Below, in pieces: positions 20,940-32,369 of a stretch of DNA of 64,000 bases. Source of the DNA: Alentia gelatinosa (taxonomy: Eukaryota > Annelida > Polychaeta > Phyllodocida > Polynoidae); the NCBI GenBank assembly GCA_950022655.1, contig OX465583.1, forward strand, positions 9,810,798 to 9,874,797. Direction: 5' to 3'. The position numbers and the translations under genes are program-made. The notes beneath the pieces are model-generated. The model was not told the DNA's origin. It did no database searches and was given only the letters and a program-made list of their open reading frames with translations. The number at the start of each line of letters is the position of its first letter. The first letter of the stretch is position 1.

Positions 20940-21193
20940 GAAAGTTTAGGGTCTGAGCTCGTATCCCATCGAGTTTCAATCGCGTAGTAATTCACAAGGC
21001 AAAGCCGCGTTAATTATGTAGCGATTCAAACGAGATGGGATCGGGCTCTGACTGTAAACTTGAATAGGTTTCTCAAGTTGTCTCACCCTTCAAATTGACT
21101 AATGGGCTAACCTTTTTCTAAATACTCAACGGGCGTTAGATACGAGTTCCAAATGGTAAGTCTATGGGGACAAATACCAGGGGTGAGATAAAG
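20940..21193 (+). mobile_element. hairpin MITE, GTGAGATAAA type B2, copy 1
   Basis: Hairpin GCTCGTATCCCATCG to CGAGATGGGATCGGGCTC with centre CACAAGGCAAAGCCGCG at 20993, then a box from TTGTCTCACCCT (21077) to GGGGTGAGATAAA (21181) with the motif at 21149. Other copies: 49835-50115 and 62405-62669. Confidence 0.8.
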
Positions 21194-21720
21194 ACCTTTA
21201 TTACGCACCTAATACGGGGTGTCCATACTAAACCTATTGGGTCTACAGATCGCTACTGAGCACAGTTCTCTCATTAAATAGCTCTAAATCGAGAGCAAAC
21301 GACCCCGGCCGACTAGACAAACTAGTCTGTGTTCTGACTATACCGGCGTCTACACTGGACTACTAAAAACATGACGACTGTAGATCCTCTAGCGAATTGT
21401 CGTCGGGTGGTGGTAGATATATACACAATATTACCACTATTTCGATCTGAGTGGCCGTATTCTCCGCGTACTTGACGCATAGTAAAACTCCGAGCGATAG
21501 CAAGGAGTATTACGTAGTGTCAACTACAAGGAGAATACGGCCACTCAGATCAAAATTGTAGTAATGTTTTATTTATTACTCACCTTTCGAGTAATAAGGA
21601 AGAAATCTTGTAAATAATTAGAAATGTGACCGAAGCACCATGCTTTGTTTATATACATTAGTTCCTATAATGCCCGTTAGGTGGCCCAAAAAGCTGTATT
21701 CTCCGATGACCCAGGAATTT
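21193..21720. mobile_element. hairpin MITE family C, rearranged
   Basis: TTATTACGCACCTAATACGG starts a box that is interrupted near 21250. At 21440-21555 is the family hairpin (GATCTGAGTGGCCGTATTCTCC inverse at 21530, centre GAGCGATAGCAAGGAG), and TTATTACTCACC recurs at 21575. The intact arrangement is seen at 38325-38715. Confidence 0.65.
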
Positions 21721-22044
21721 CCTCAAGAGTTTACACTGTACAACTTTGTATAGAAATGTACGACGACTGAGTTTTTACAGAATTGTCAGGTGTCTAGATG
21801 ATTAACTCAGGCAACCTTGAAATCGTTGTCAGCATCAAGTCTTCTAGATAATCGTCAGGTGGTGCCAAATGCATAATCTGACATAATCACATGATCTTTA
21901 GTCGTCACTCCCTGTATTTACACTAGACGATTTCTAGCTTTTTACTGCTGAAAGTCGTCAGGTGGTGCAAAATTCAAGAATTGTCAACTATAATCGCCAA
22001 GTGTAAATACCAGGTCAAGAGACATAAAATGCGTGTACATCACT
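21721..22044. other. repeats of GTCGTCAGGTGGTG type
   Basis: Several copies of TCGTCAGGTGGTGC and TTGTCAGGTG within 260 bp, probably a MITE of unclear limits. No coding sequence. Confidence 0.45.
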
Positions 22045-22590
22045 CCATATAATCAGATAAACACACACACGTTCGTCTCTAACATTGGGGAGAACAGTTC
22101 CCTCCTCAAATAGCTCTAAATCCAGAGCAAACGACTCCGGCCGACTAACTAGGAGTTTACGGAAAAAAGTCAATAATACATCATCAAGCCCCTAAATGAG
22201 AACTTTATTACAAACTGATGAACTGCTGTATGGTTGCTAGAAAGGTGGGAAATATGAAAGTAATCATGATTCTGGTAATGATAATTGATAACAAAAAAAG
22301 TAGATCAAAAGTATTAAGAAATACAACATTAGCTGGTTTCAGATAAAAGTTGTCATAATCTCCTCAGACCAGACAAGAATATCACTACACGTCTGGTCCA
22401 CGGAGATTACGGCTGTGTGTATCTAAAACCAGTTGATATTGTGTACTACAATGCCGGTATATTACCCCATATAATCAGATAAACACACACGTTCCCACGC
22501 CAGTCTCCAACATTGGAAAGCGCAGTTCCCTCATCAAATAGCTTTAAATCCAGAGCAAACGACTCCGGCCGACGAGACAAACTATTCCGC
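22045..22590. repeat. direct duplication flanking a palindrome
   Basis: ATATAATCAGATAAACACAC followed by AAATCCAGAGCAAACGACTC occurs at about 22050-22145 and 22465-22575; the second half also occurs at 21265-21320. Between the copies, 22333-22450 is a palindrome (CTGGTTTCAGATAAAAG with ATCTAAAACCAG). Confidence 0.6.
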
Positions 22591-22984
22591 CATTGCCTCA
22601 CTCAAAACCACCCCCAACCAAGGGTTCAAATCAAACATTGAAACGAGCAAAACGATGTTTTCCACTCGAACATTTCGGAAGTCGTGGAGAAGGATTTCCA
22701 GAGGCCTCGTAGGTCCGCACCCATATCAGTCTGGTAAAAAAAAGGTAACACAGGATAACAGTTTAATGTTGTGGGAGTCTCCACAAGGTAGCGGGATGGT
22801 GGTGGGTGTTGGAGTGATGGGCGCGCGTAGGCCGAGGGAGGGAGTTATAGAGAAGCAAATTGCGCCCCTCTCTCTTCACGTGAAATCCATATCCATAGTG
22901 CAGGGGGAGGTTTTCCAATAGAGCCTCTGACTAGGTATTGATCTGCCGAGATCTAACGTCAGAGGGCGTCTCAGCAAAGGCCAA
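22591..22984. other. unassigned
   Basis: An 88-codon plus frame at 22655-22921 has no recognised features. Confidence 0.3.
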
Positions 22985-23121
22985 ATCTCTCTCCACTCGT
23001 TGTTGTGTGTGCAGCTCGAGCGAACTCTCCCAGCAGAGCTTTCGTGGGGCTAGTGCTTATTAATCTCTGCCTCAACCCAACAATGGTTCCCCAGGTATCC
23101 ACTAAACCAGGGGGAACCAGT
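22985..23121 (-). mobile_element. fragment of family R (CACTCTCC ends)
   Basis: CTCTCCCAGCAGAGCTTTCG, TTAATCTCTGCCTCAACCCA and GGTTCCCCAGGTATCCACTA match the right end of the copy at 53351-54063 in inverse orientation. Confidence 0.7.
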
Positions 23122-23122
23122 C

Positions 23123-23404
23123 TTTATCTCACCCCTTGTTATTTTTGTCCCATTAGGAACTCGTTCTCCATGCCCATACGAGTATTGCAGTCCGTTCTCC
23201 ATGGTCTATATCCTGTGTGTTGTCCATTCTTCTAGTGTGTTCAGGGGTGAGATAAATACAGAAAGCAACTCGTTTTGGTCAAGGTTATTGTTCTCCAACT
23301 CGTTTGAATGCTACGTGATATTCCCTCGGCTATCGCATCGTCCATATCACTCCGCATCAAACTCGTGGAGAACGACGACTATGACCAAAACTTGTTGGTT
23401 TTTG
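23123..23404 (+). mobile_element. hairpin MITE, GTGAGATAAA type B1, copy 1
   Basis: Box from TTATCTCACCCC (23124) to GGGGTGAGATAAAT (23244), then a hairpin with arms AACTCGTTTTGGTCAAGG and ATGACCAAAACTTGTTGG and centre CTCGGCTATCGCATCG. The copies at 57885-58172 and 63497-63764 are similar. Confidence 0.85.
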
Positions 23405-23439
23405 TTTTAATATCTCGGATTAAAAACAGTCAAAAGTCA

Positions 23440-23610
23440 TGGTAATATTGTACATCTATTACTCATCTTTTTACTTATCAATAGGAAAAACAATTTGTAA
23501 ATTTGGAGAATACAGCTTTCCGTATTCTACTCAGTAGTGATCTGCGGTGATCTGTAGGCTCCATAGGCTTAGTATGGAGACTCCGGATTACGTGGATAAC
23601 AAATAAGCGG
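23440..23610 (-). mobile_element. family C fragment
   Basis: ATTACTCATC at 23459 and the CCATAGGCTTAGTATGGAG motif at 23561 match the box of the element at 38325-38715. Confidence 0.5.
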
Positions 23611-24289
23611 CCGCAGAAAGTAAAGCGCATGACCTATGCTAGGAGAGTGGATCGGGCGTACGGGGAGGGGTGGGGGGCGGGGGTTGGTATGTGGTGTGGG
23701 GGAGGGGGGCAGTTCTAGGAGCTGCTCGTTAGCTGCTCTTATGCCACCAGGCGGCGTTGTGGTCGACTCACACGCAGTTACACGTCACGCCAGTACAAGG
23801 AGGGCTCAACAATGAACGGCATGTACATCACGTTAAAGATTAAAACACACAGAAAATAAAACCAATCTCCCACTATCAACCTCTAATCACCATGATAAAT
23901 ACAAAACAAAAGAGTAAGACTTTCACAATGAAAGTTGATATTACTTTCTATAGGAAACAGGAATCTGTTGAATAACTTATGCCTATAAAAGTACAGGGTA
24001 CAAACAAACCTCGTACGAGGGTTATCGTTTGGTATTATAATACCTATGCAAGAAGTCAGGTTAAATACATGTACAATGCCGCTGGAGGTCTACATATTGC
24101 GTAGAACTGGTCTCTTCTATTTGTTCTCAAATTATTGGAAGAATCTCTCCTCACACCTTGTAGCGAGCTATTTAGGGTGTTTTCCTGTAGGAAAGAAATT
24201 CCATGGCGTAGTACGCCATGCAGCTATGCACTCAGATACATCTCGCATGCTTTGACCCCCCCCCCCTCCCCCAACGTCATGCTTTGACC
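23611..24289. other. unassigned, with G- and C-rich tracts
   Basis: G-rich at 23640-23715, C-rich at 24255-24275. No recognised gene; a 69-codon frame at 24046 has no features. Confidence 0.35.
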
Positions 24290-24314
24290 CCTACAGTGTG
24301 CTTTGAACAAATAA

Positions 24315-24640
24315 CGCTCTATAATTGGCTGAGAGGCCGAGGGACTAGTCTAGGTGGAAAATTATAAAATGGCAGACTCAGTTACTGACTCGGACGTTCG
24401 GAATTAATCGATAACAACAAGTTCACTCGCCGACATTCGCAGGAGTTGACACAGAGACAACAACTGAGGTTGGCATAACATCTTTCCCATTCACTAAATG
24501 TAACATCATGGCACCAAATGAGAAGAGGCAAACAATTTTATCAAACCAAGATTTGGAACTGAAGATTGTTATATTTGGATGGAACCACCGTGAAAACGAA
24601 GAACTGGTCCCTCTACTGCATACCCAAAAATATAAATGAA
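24315..24640 (+). promoter_or_regulatory. promoter-like segment followed by a 43-codon frame
   Basis: Inverted CCAAT (ATTGG, 24323), TATAAAA (24364-24370) and a short AT-rich leader precede an ATG at 24509. The frame reads MAPNEKRQTILSNQDLELKI and stops at 24638-24640. A basic start followed by a helix-turn-helix-like stretch recalls pogo/Tigger-type transposases, and a pogo-like terminus lies at 25505-25560, but no further transposase is present. Function unknown. Confidence 0.3.
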
Positions 24641-24845
24641 GACTACGTAATAGGAAAGAGTGCTTTGTAATGTTAAAGAACGACTACAGTAGAACAACTT
24701 GGTTTCCCTATTCCTGTACACCTTCAAATATCGATAGAAATGCTTAATTTTTTACCTGAAACACTTCCGAAGCAAATGGCCACCCTTATCAAGTAACCAC
24801 AACAGCTATTGTTTCGTCCCACTGCTGTATTGTATCACGTGATCA

Positions 24846-24903
24846 GAGCGGGACGAAAACGTCAGAGCGGGACGAAAACATGAGAGCGGGACGAAAACGT
24901 CAA
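24846..24903 (+). repeat. three tandem AGAGCGGGACGAAAACGTC units
   Basis: Three 20-bp units; the complement TTTCGTCCC occurs just upstream at 24813, so the segment can fold. Confidence 0.8.
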
Positions 24904-25021
24904 CCTTGACACATAACTTATTTTTAATGCACCCCCAGCAGCGGTATGTAACTCTAGTTAGTTCAATAATGGGTATATAGGTATACGCCTAACGGACACC
25001 CTGCGTAAGCAGAACACGGCA

Positions 25022-25308
25022 TTAAAGTGCTGGTTCCACCATCACACAAAATATAGCGAGATTAGTCACGATTTGGTTGTCTTGCTAAATCGGGCTAGAT
25101 TTTGAATAATCTCGTGCATATTTACCGCGATGCATCATGAGGCGTCGCGGTGGTGGAGCACCAAAATATGCACATGACATCGTTTAAGAGTATACATATC
25201 ATCGCACGGGATGTATCGCGACAACGGAGGTACGACATATCGCGACACTGTAAGATATAACAAGATATACTACGGCAAATTCATCGCGTTGGTGGAACCA
25301 GCCCTTAA
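25022..25308. mobile_element. MITE family M, copy 2
   Basis: TTAAAGTGCTGGTTCCACCA at the left; TTGGTGGAACCAGCCCTTAA at the right. Inverse orientation to 7980-8244. It splits a region with AACGGACACCCTGCGTAAGC. Confidence 0.8.
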
Positions 25309-25504
25309 CGGATACTATTGCCCGTAATGGATTTTTGTTTTGTTTGTAAACATTTCTTTTATTGAAGTCCATCAATTTTACATATAATTCGTTGGAATGA
25401 ACTACAGTTTTGAACCTGGCGTTGTTAATGTTATATGACATTCAACAAAAGAGGCCATAGGCATCAGCTCATACAGGTGCTGGTTTTCATTGCCCTGGAT
25501 CCCT

Positions 25505-25561
25505 CTATTAGATGTGGACACCCCGCGTAAGCGGACACTTTGGCCCGGGGTTCTACTGTAT
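25505..25561. mobile_element. pogo/Tigger-like terminal repeat
   Basis: GACACCCCGCGTAAGCGGAC then GGGGTTCTACTGTA, the inverse of the CAGTAGAACCCC type end known from pogo/Tigger elements. No convincing matching left end was found (24691 has CAGTAGAAC only). Confidence 0.5.
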
Positions 25562-25672
25562 AAAGCTCCAGGTATGGGTGCAACCTCGTAAATAATGAAA
25601 ATAGCACATCTTTAAAGAACGAGGCACTCAAACCCCCACTGATCCCATAACCCGGTCACGGTTCAAACAGAT

Positions 25673-25882
25673 ATGAGCCAATTTCACCCTTCAACAATTT
25701 CCCATTCCCGCTCAATGGCTACATCCGGTTATCTCCCTCCACCATCCGATTATTCCGTCTCCGGGGGGGCGGGGGAGTCAGGAGAAAATAGTGCTGAGTC
25801 GACACAAACTGTTGTTGTACCTGGGATGACTCCGTACTATCGGCGGTGTGCGCTGGACCGTGTCCGCCACGCTAGACAGTGA
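25673..25882 (+). CDS. small unidentified reading frame
   Basis: A 69-codon ATG frame with Ser/Pro/Gly-rich composition (MATSGYLPPPSDYSVSGGAG within it), preceded by an acceptor-like CAAACAG at 25665-25671. No family recognised, no homologous copy in the window, and no intron donor is clear. It may be chance. Confidence 0.2.
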   Translation: MSQFHPSTISHSRSMATSGYLPPPSDYSVSGGAGESGENSAESTQTVVVPGMTPYYRRCALDRVRHARQ

Positions 25883-26029
25883 CTGTTTAATTTTGTTTTT
25901 TATACACCTGTGCACATTGCTATTTTACTTACAGACCTCTGCTCCCTATATCGTATAAATCATCAATATATAACTTTTGAAGGTGTATGATAAAAGGAAA
26001 ACTGACTTTGTGTTAATCTGATGTCGGCC

Positions 26030-26395
26030 TACGACTGGAGGCCTTGTCGTGGCTGGAGGACCCCAGTTCCCAACTAGAGTCTACGACAAGGCCATGATTG
26101 GGCTGTGATTGGAAGCTTGTCGGGAGCCTTCCGACAAGGCTACGACAACATCGAACATGTTCGATTTTTCCCACGACGGGACTCTTGTCGTAGAGTGGTT
26201 TACTCGATATCACTGTCGTAGTGTGTCGGTACCATGGGCGTCTTTTTTATGGGAACCAGCGACGTCTACGACACGCCCCGACAATGCTGTCGTAGAGCCT
26301 CCCTTCTTACGACAAGGCTGGGAGAAGGCGCCGATTGGAACTTTCATGTCGCTACTGGTTGTAGCCTTGTCGTGGTTGGTGGACGCCCCCCTTTA
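26030..26395. mobile_element. MITE family N, copy 2 (left-truncated)
   Basis: Contains CATCGAACATGTTCGATTTT at 26150 and ends GTAGCCTTGTCGTGGTTGGT with GGACGCCCCCCTTTAA. The left end is missing or degenerate. Confidence 0.75.
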
Positions 26396-26820
26396 AGGTG
26401 GGTGTCCACCAACCACGACAAGGCTACGATAAGTGCTGACAAGAAAGTTCCAATCGGTGCTTTGTTGTAGCCTTGTCGTAAGAAGGGGTGGCTGTGATGG
26501 CGCTGTCGGGGCGTGTTGTAGACGTCGTTGGTTGCCATAAAAAAGGTGTCCATGATACCAACACACTACGACAGTGATATCGAGGAAACCACAACACTCC
26601 ATGACAAGAGTCCAGTCGTGGCAAAAATCGTTCAAAAATCGTAACCTTTTCAGAAGGCCCCCGACAGGCCCCTGACAAGCTTCCAGTCGCAGCCTGTCGT
26701 GGCGTTGTCGTAGATTCTTGTCGGGAACTAGGGTCCACCAACCACGACAAGGCTATGACAAGCCTTCCAATCGTAGGCCTGTCGTGAACCTTGTCGGAAG
26801 GCCTTGGTGGACACCCCCTT
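26396..26820. mobile_element. MITE family N, copy 3, inverted against copy 2
   Basis: Begins AAGGTGGGTGTCCACCAACC and ends GGTGGACACCCCCTT. Copies 2 and 3 abut at CCCCCTTTAAGG, sharing one TTAA. Confidence 0.8.
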
Positions 26821-27890
26821 TATCCAAACGAGTAGAGTAGTGTGCATTTTACTATTCATGTGCAGTTCTGGATTTCATAAAATTCAAATTACTTCGCAAA
26901 TCCAGTCGGTTAATAGCGTATGACGTCATCTTACATTCATTCTGCCATGGCCATGGCACAGTATTATCACTTTAACGGGGTGATCGTTGAGTATCTTTTT
27001 TTATTAAATGTTATTCCTATGGCTAAATTTGTACCAGGAGTGAGATAAACGAAAATACGTCCCTCCCGCCTATTGGCATCGGGGCAAGTATTTGTCGGTC
27101 CGTGAGCTCGTGACAATTATCAGATCAAACGCCAAGTCAGTTTCCCCAATAAATTTACGTCGCTGTTCTTGAACTACCTCACACAGATTAAATGTATTCA
27201 GATAATTCGACCATATAAAAAACTTTTAGGATCGATTCTTATTTCATTGCAGGGATGGTTTGCCACTATTTACGCTAGTTTAGGACAATATCAAAGTGGT
27301 TTGGTATCATTAGGAATAAGAAGTGATTTAAAAGCGCCCCCTGCAAGGGACGAGTCTTGGGACCGATTAATTACGTTGTATAGACTGTATTTACTCAGAC
27401 TTAATTAACTACAATGTCACAATCTACTGGAGAACTGAAAACACATGCACTGTGTGTGCCGCTATCCTAACTGGTCACATCGTGTTTCTTTTAAAAATTT
27501 TGCTCAAGAAATTAACTACGCGTAATTAACAATACGTGAGAATCTCGTGTTGTGTTGATATTTGCCTATAAGATAAATTATACCAGAGTGTAGAAGGGCG
27601 CATATTACCCACCGATTACGAACTCTCCATAGGAAATGTATAGAGCGCATGGAATTTGCTACCTTGAGATTCTGGCATGTCAGAATCTCCACAAGAAATT
27701 TCCAGAAAAAAATAGTCCCTACAGATTTCGAGGCCAACTGAAAGACAATGTCTGTATGTTGATTAATTAAAATAAACAATATTGATCTCATTTATTATCA
27801 TGAATCAAAGGTATTAAGTAAAAACATAGTAATTACTCCTATACGCTGATACTTATTCGAGGTGTCGCTGAGACATAGTTCAGAACTCGT
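26821..27890. other. unassigned
   Basis: GGAGTGAGATAAACG at 27038 is the end of a degenerate hairpin MITE. The 79-codon plus frame 27169-27408 follows an acceptor-like TTTCATTGCAG at 27252 but matches no known family. Confidence 0.3.
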
Positions 27891-28045
27891 TCTGAACCAT
27901 TTCTTCTAATAATACTGAAAAACATGAAATATCACCGTAATAAATGCTTGTATCTGTTCCTGTTTGTCTTTAACTTGTGCGGAAGAACGATGTAATTTCA
28001 TCGAACACAATGTTTGAAATAAAAAAAAAAAAAAAAAAAAAATGC
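27891..28045 (+). repeat. retroposon 3' tail with 20-A run
   Basis: GAACGATGTAATTTCATCG forms a small stem before AATAAAAAAAAAA at 28017-28042, the usual 3' end of a LINE or SINE copy. Confidence 0.55.
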
Positions 28046-28221
28046 ATTGAAGATTATACTAAAATATCATCACAATATATATTAAGAAACTAAAATTATA
28101 AGATACACTGAATTTTTGTCAGATACAAACAATTCTTCCCTGAGGTAAATATTTCGATATTTATTCAAATTTGTCCTCTAGTACCTTGTATCTCAATAAA
28201 GATATTCAACTCGATCTAAGA

Positions 28222-28456
28222 GCTGGTTTGATATTTCTAGGCTCATACATGTAGACCCTTTTCTGTACGTCAACGAGACCCAGGGATGATGTGGGTCAGC
28301 TTTATTCAACAATTATGGAGGACCATTGGTCAGGTAGAACAGTATTTTCTGAACGAACGTGGATGTTATTAAACAATAACCCTCCTACGAGGTATCCTTG
28401 TACCCTGTCCTTCTGCGGGAATAAGTTATTCAACCACCCCCTGCTGCAGGGGCCCC
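28222..28456. mobile_element. MITE family F, degenerate copy
   Basis: Keeps ACATGTAGACCCTTTTCTGT and GAGACCCAGGGATGATGTGG and a right end GGGGCCCC-AG like the copy at 34673-34891. Confidence 0.6.
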
Positions 28457-28511
28457 AGACGGAGGTCGGTTCAGTGAGCAGTTGCCAGGCAGTGAGCAAA
28501 CACTCGTTCAT

Positions 28512-29700
28512 GCTCAGTTCACATTGTGCGATTTGAGGTACATAGGTTTTGCTGCGTTGCGCGCTAATAGATACGCCCAGTCTCAGACAGTGTGAACTGC
28601 ACGCTTCCCACTAGTCTGAGACTGGGTGTACCTATGTACCTCGAAATGCACAGTGTAAACTGCACGATTCCCACTAGTCTGAGACTGGGTATACCTATGT
28701 ACCTCGAAATGCACAGTGTGAACTGCACGCTTCCCACTAGTCTGAGACTGGGTATACCTATGTACCTCGAAATGCACAGTGTAAACTGCACGATTCCCGC
28801 TAGTCTGAGACTTGGTGTACCTCAAAACACACAGTGTGAACTGCACGTTTCCTGCTAGTCTGAGACTTGGTGTACCTCAAAACACACAGTGTGAACTGCA
28901 CGATTCCCGCTAGTCTGAGACTGGGTGTACCTACGTACCTCGAAATGCACAGTGTGAACTGCACGTTTCCCGCTAGTCTGAGACTGGGCGTACCTACGTA
29001 CCTCGAAATGCACAGTGTGAACTGCACGCTTCCCACTAGTCTGAGACTGGGCGTACCTATGTACCTCGAAATGCACAGTGTAAACTGCACGCTTCCTGCT
29101 AGTCTGAGACTGGGTGTACCTATGTACCTCAAAATGCACAGTGTAAACTGCACGATTCCCGCTAGTCTGAGACTGGGCGTACCTACGTACCTCGAAATGC
29201 ACAGTGTGAACTGTACGCTTCCCGGAAGTCTGAGACTGGGCGTACCTATGTACCTCAAAATGCACAGTGTAAACTGCACGATTCCCGCTAGTCTGAGACT
29301 AGGCATACCTATGTACCCTCAAAAAAACACAGTGTGAACTGCACGCTTCCCACTAGTCTGAGACTAGGCATACCTATGTACCCTCAAAACGCACAGTGTG
29401 AACTGCATGATTCCCGCTAGTTTGAGACTAGGCATACCTACGTACCTCAAAACGCACAGTGTGAACTGCATGATTCCCGCTAGTCTGAGACTAGGCATAC
29501 CTACGTACCTCAAAACACACAGTGTGAACTGCATGATTCCCGCTAGTCTGAGACTAGGCGTAGCTATGTATCTCAAAATGCACAGTGTGAACTGCACGTT
29601 TACCACTAGTCTGAGACTGGATGTACCTCAAAACGCAAACTGCATGGTTCCCACTTGTCTTAAACTGGGCATACTTGCTACGCCCAGCCTCAGACTGAAG
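28512..29700. repeat. 63-bp minisatellite inside an expanded MITE
   Basis: About 18 units with period 63 (some 54), e.g. GCACAGTGTGAACTGCACG at 28648, 28711 and 28774, with GTCTGAGACTGGGTGTACCT. The left edge TTCACATTGTGCGATTTGAG and the right edge near 30230 (TCGCACAGTGTGAACCGGCC) look like the two ends of one MITE, related to 60819-61098. Frames stay open on both strands only because 63 is divisible by three. Confidence 0.9.
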
Positions 29701-29984
29701 ATACCTCAGGTACGCCCAGTCACAAGCATTTTGAATATCAAACATGTTAGATATTAGGTACGCCCAGTCTGAGAATTGGCATGAGAAGGGACATCCAGTC
29801 GCAAGGGTTCCAGTCGCAAGCGGTGTGGTTCACACACATATCTGAGCGTACCTTGCGACTGGATCTACCAGATTTGGAATGCCCTTTTTCAAGCGCAGTA
29901 CCTCCAGTCTCGGACTGGAGGTACCGCTCCCAAGCCCCCCTCCCCAGGGGGTTGATGTTCCTAGAAATGTGGGACAAACGTTGC

Positions 29985-30230
29985 TCCGGTAATATCGGAT
30001 CGTGTCGCGTAGTGCCGTTATTTTCATGTTGTATCGCTACCTCTTACAACACCGCATTTCAGTATCATAGGTGAAAGTTTCATGAACTTTTAATATAGAT
30101 GGCGACATAATTATGATGCAATCTGCAATCTGCAACGAATCTGGAGCAACGCTTTTGACCTCGGATCGCAATTCTGCGATCCGCAGAACGTGGTGCAACG
30201 TCCCCCAGTCGCACAGTGTGAACCGGCCTT
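29985..30230. repeat. degenerate foldback-arm sequence
   Basis: ACGTTGCTCCGGTAATATCG and AATTCTGCGATCCGCAGAAC are shared with the arms at 4526-4570 and 4918-4935. Confidence 0.55.
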
Positions 30231-30401
30231 AAGGAGGTGTAGTCTGTGCGCTGCCCGCGCCCTGCCCGCGCGCTGCCCACTCAAGCTGCTCATATTGACG
30301 GCCACTCGAGCAGCTCATATTGTGTTTTAATTGATATCCGCGAGCTGGCTGCTGGCGTACTTGGGAGGTGTGAGTGGCGAAGATCGATGGCTGGCGTGCG
30401 T

Positions 30402-31590
30402 TCAGGTCGGCAAGGTGCGCGGGTTACAGTCCCGCTACTCACCAGGACAGGAGGAGGCCGGCTTAATCCTTTCTGTACGGGGCAAGGTCTGTAGGTTACA
30501 GTCCCGCTACTAACTAAGACAAGGGGAGGCCGGCTTAACCCTGTCCGTACATGGCAAGGTGCGCGGGTTACAGTCCCGCTACTCACCAGGACAGGAGGAG
30601 GCCGGCTTAACCCTCTCTGTACAGGGCAAGGTGCGCGGGTTACAGCCCCGCTACTCACCAGGACAGAAGGAGGCCGGCTTAACCCTCTCTGTACAGGGCA
30701 AGGTGCGCGGGTTATAGCCCCGCTACTCACCAGGACACGAGGAGGCTGGCTAAACCCTTTCTGTACGGGGCAAGGTGCGCGGGTTACAGCCCCGCTACTC
30801 ACCAGGACACGGGGAGGCCGGCTTAACCCTCTCTGTACGGGGCAAGGTGGGCGGGTTACAGTCCCGCTACTCAGCTGGACATGAGGAGGCCGGCTTAGCC
30901 CTCTCTGTACAGGGCAAGGTGCGCGGGTTACAGTCCTGCTACTCAGCAGGACAAAAGGAGGCCGGCTTAACCCTCTCTGTACGGGGCAAGGTGCGCAGGT
31001 TACAGCCCCGCTACTCAGCAGGACAGGGGGAGGTCGGCTTAACCCTCTCTGTACAGGGCAAGGTGCGCGGGTTACAGTCCCACTACTAACTAAGACAGGA
31101 GGAGGCCGGCTTAACCCTCTCTGTACAGGGCAAGGTGCGCGGGTAACAGCCCCGCCACTCAGCAGGGCAGGGGGAGGCCGGCTTAACCCTATCTGTAAAG
31201 GGCAAGGTGCGCGGGTTACAGTCCCGCTACTCACCAGGACAGGGGGAGGCTGGCTTAACCCTTTCTGTACGGGGCAAGGTGCGCGGGTTACAGCCCCGCT
31301 ACTCACCAGGACAGGGGGAGGCCGGCTTAACCCTTTCTGTACAGGGCAAGGTGCGCGGGTTACAGTCCCGCTACTCACCAGGACAGGGGGAGGCTGGCTT
31401 AACCCTTTCTGTACGGGGCAAGGTGCGCAGGTTACAGCCCCGCTACTCAGCAGGACAGGAGGAGGCTGGCTTAACCCTTTCTGTACGGGGCAAGGTGCGC
31501 GGGTTACAGCCCCGCTACTCACCAGGACAGGGGGAGGCTGACTTAACCCTCTCTGTACAGGGCAAGGTGCGCGGGTTACAGCCCCGCTAC
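30402..31590. repeat. 72-bp minisatellite, about 16 units
   Basis: Units of GGGCAAGGTGCGCGGGTTAC...CCCGCTACTCACCAGGACAG...GGAGGCCGGCTTAACCCTCT. Starts at 30409, 30481, 30553 and 30625 give an exact 72-bp period. The 410-codon minus frame is a consequence of the period. Confidence 0.95.
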
Positions 31591-31899
31591 TTTCTAGAGA
31601 CGTGTACCAGTGTCAATGTATATTTCTAGGAGACAGGGACATTGTCAGCTGAACTCACAATTCGAAAGTTCATCACGTGATTTGATACGGTATCCTCAAT
31701 ATTGGCATTATTTTCATTAGTAAATATAAAGTACAACGTCCCACCTACATTCTATACAGATTTAAAATCTAGTGGAAAAATATATTTTGTTAAGGAGAAT
31801 AATATTGGGAAAATGATGCCTTAATGCATCAGCCATCTTTATAGGGTTACAGCACAGTATGTCTGATGACTGACCACCTCTGCAGTGCAGGCCTCTGTC
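31591..31899. other. unassigned
   Basis: ATGATGCCTTAATGCATCA at 31813 hints at more family Q sequence; otherwise nothing recognised. Confidence 0.35.
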
Positions 31900-32195
31900 A
31901 TAATATTTGAGAAAATGGATTGTTTTCCACCGTATGTAAAATTGTCTGTCAATGTTTCCATTCTTATATATGTATACGTGCTTCATTGATAATAATTATA
32001 AAGGTGTTAACATAATCTCTGAAAAGACATATAAAGATCCATATTGAATCAGCTGTAATAAATGAGATTCTAACAAAAATATGAAAATGATGCCTTGAGG
32101 CATTATTTGCACTAGCCATGGCAGTGCTTTGAGGCATCATTTGCACTACAGATGGGGGTGCCTCCAGGTATCACTGGTAAGGAAAGGGTTGAACA
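31900..32195 (+). mobile_element. MITE family Q, copy 2
   Basis: Block TTGTCTGTCAATGTTTCCAT, AAAGATCCATATTGAATCAG, then ATGATGCCTTGAGGCATTAT-type palindromes and CTGGTAAGGAAAGGGTTGAA, as at 15925-16291. Confidence 0.65.
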
Positions 32196-32369
32196 CATGA
32201 GTTGTTAAGTAGTGGTACAGGAGGGGACTGGGAGAAGCTACTCTTCTGTTTATTACCACTGAATGCAAATGTTTCTGACACGGAGCACCATTACAAGTCT
32301 AATATTACATTTGAAGTAAATGCCTCCAGGTATTGTAGGATGACGTAGAAAATGTTAACCTATTTCTCT

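Noticed and set aside
28564..29757. Long frames on both strands with repeated QFTLC-S-RY units
   Set aside because: Result of a 63-bp tandem period; open on both strands, so not a protein signal.
30290..31522. 410-codon minus frame of 24-residue repeats
   Set aside because: 72-bp minisatellite; no start region, signal peptide or codon bias to support translation.
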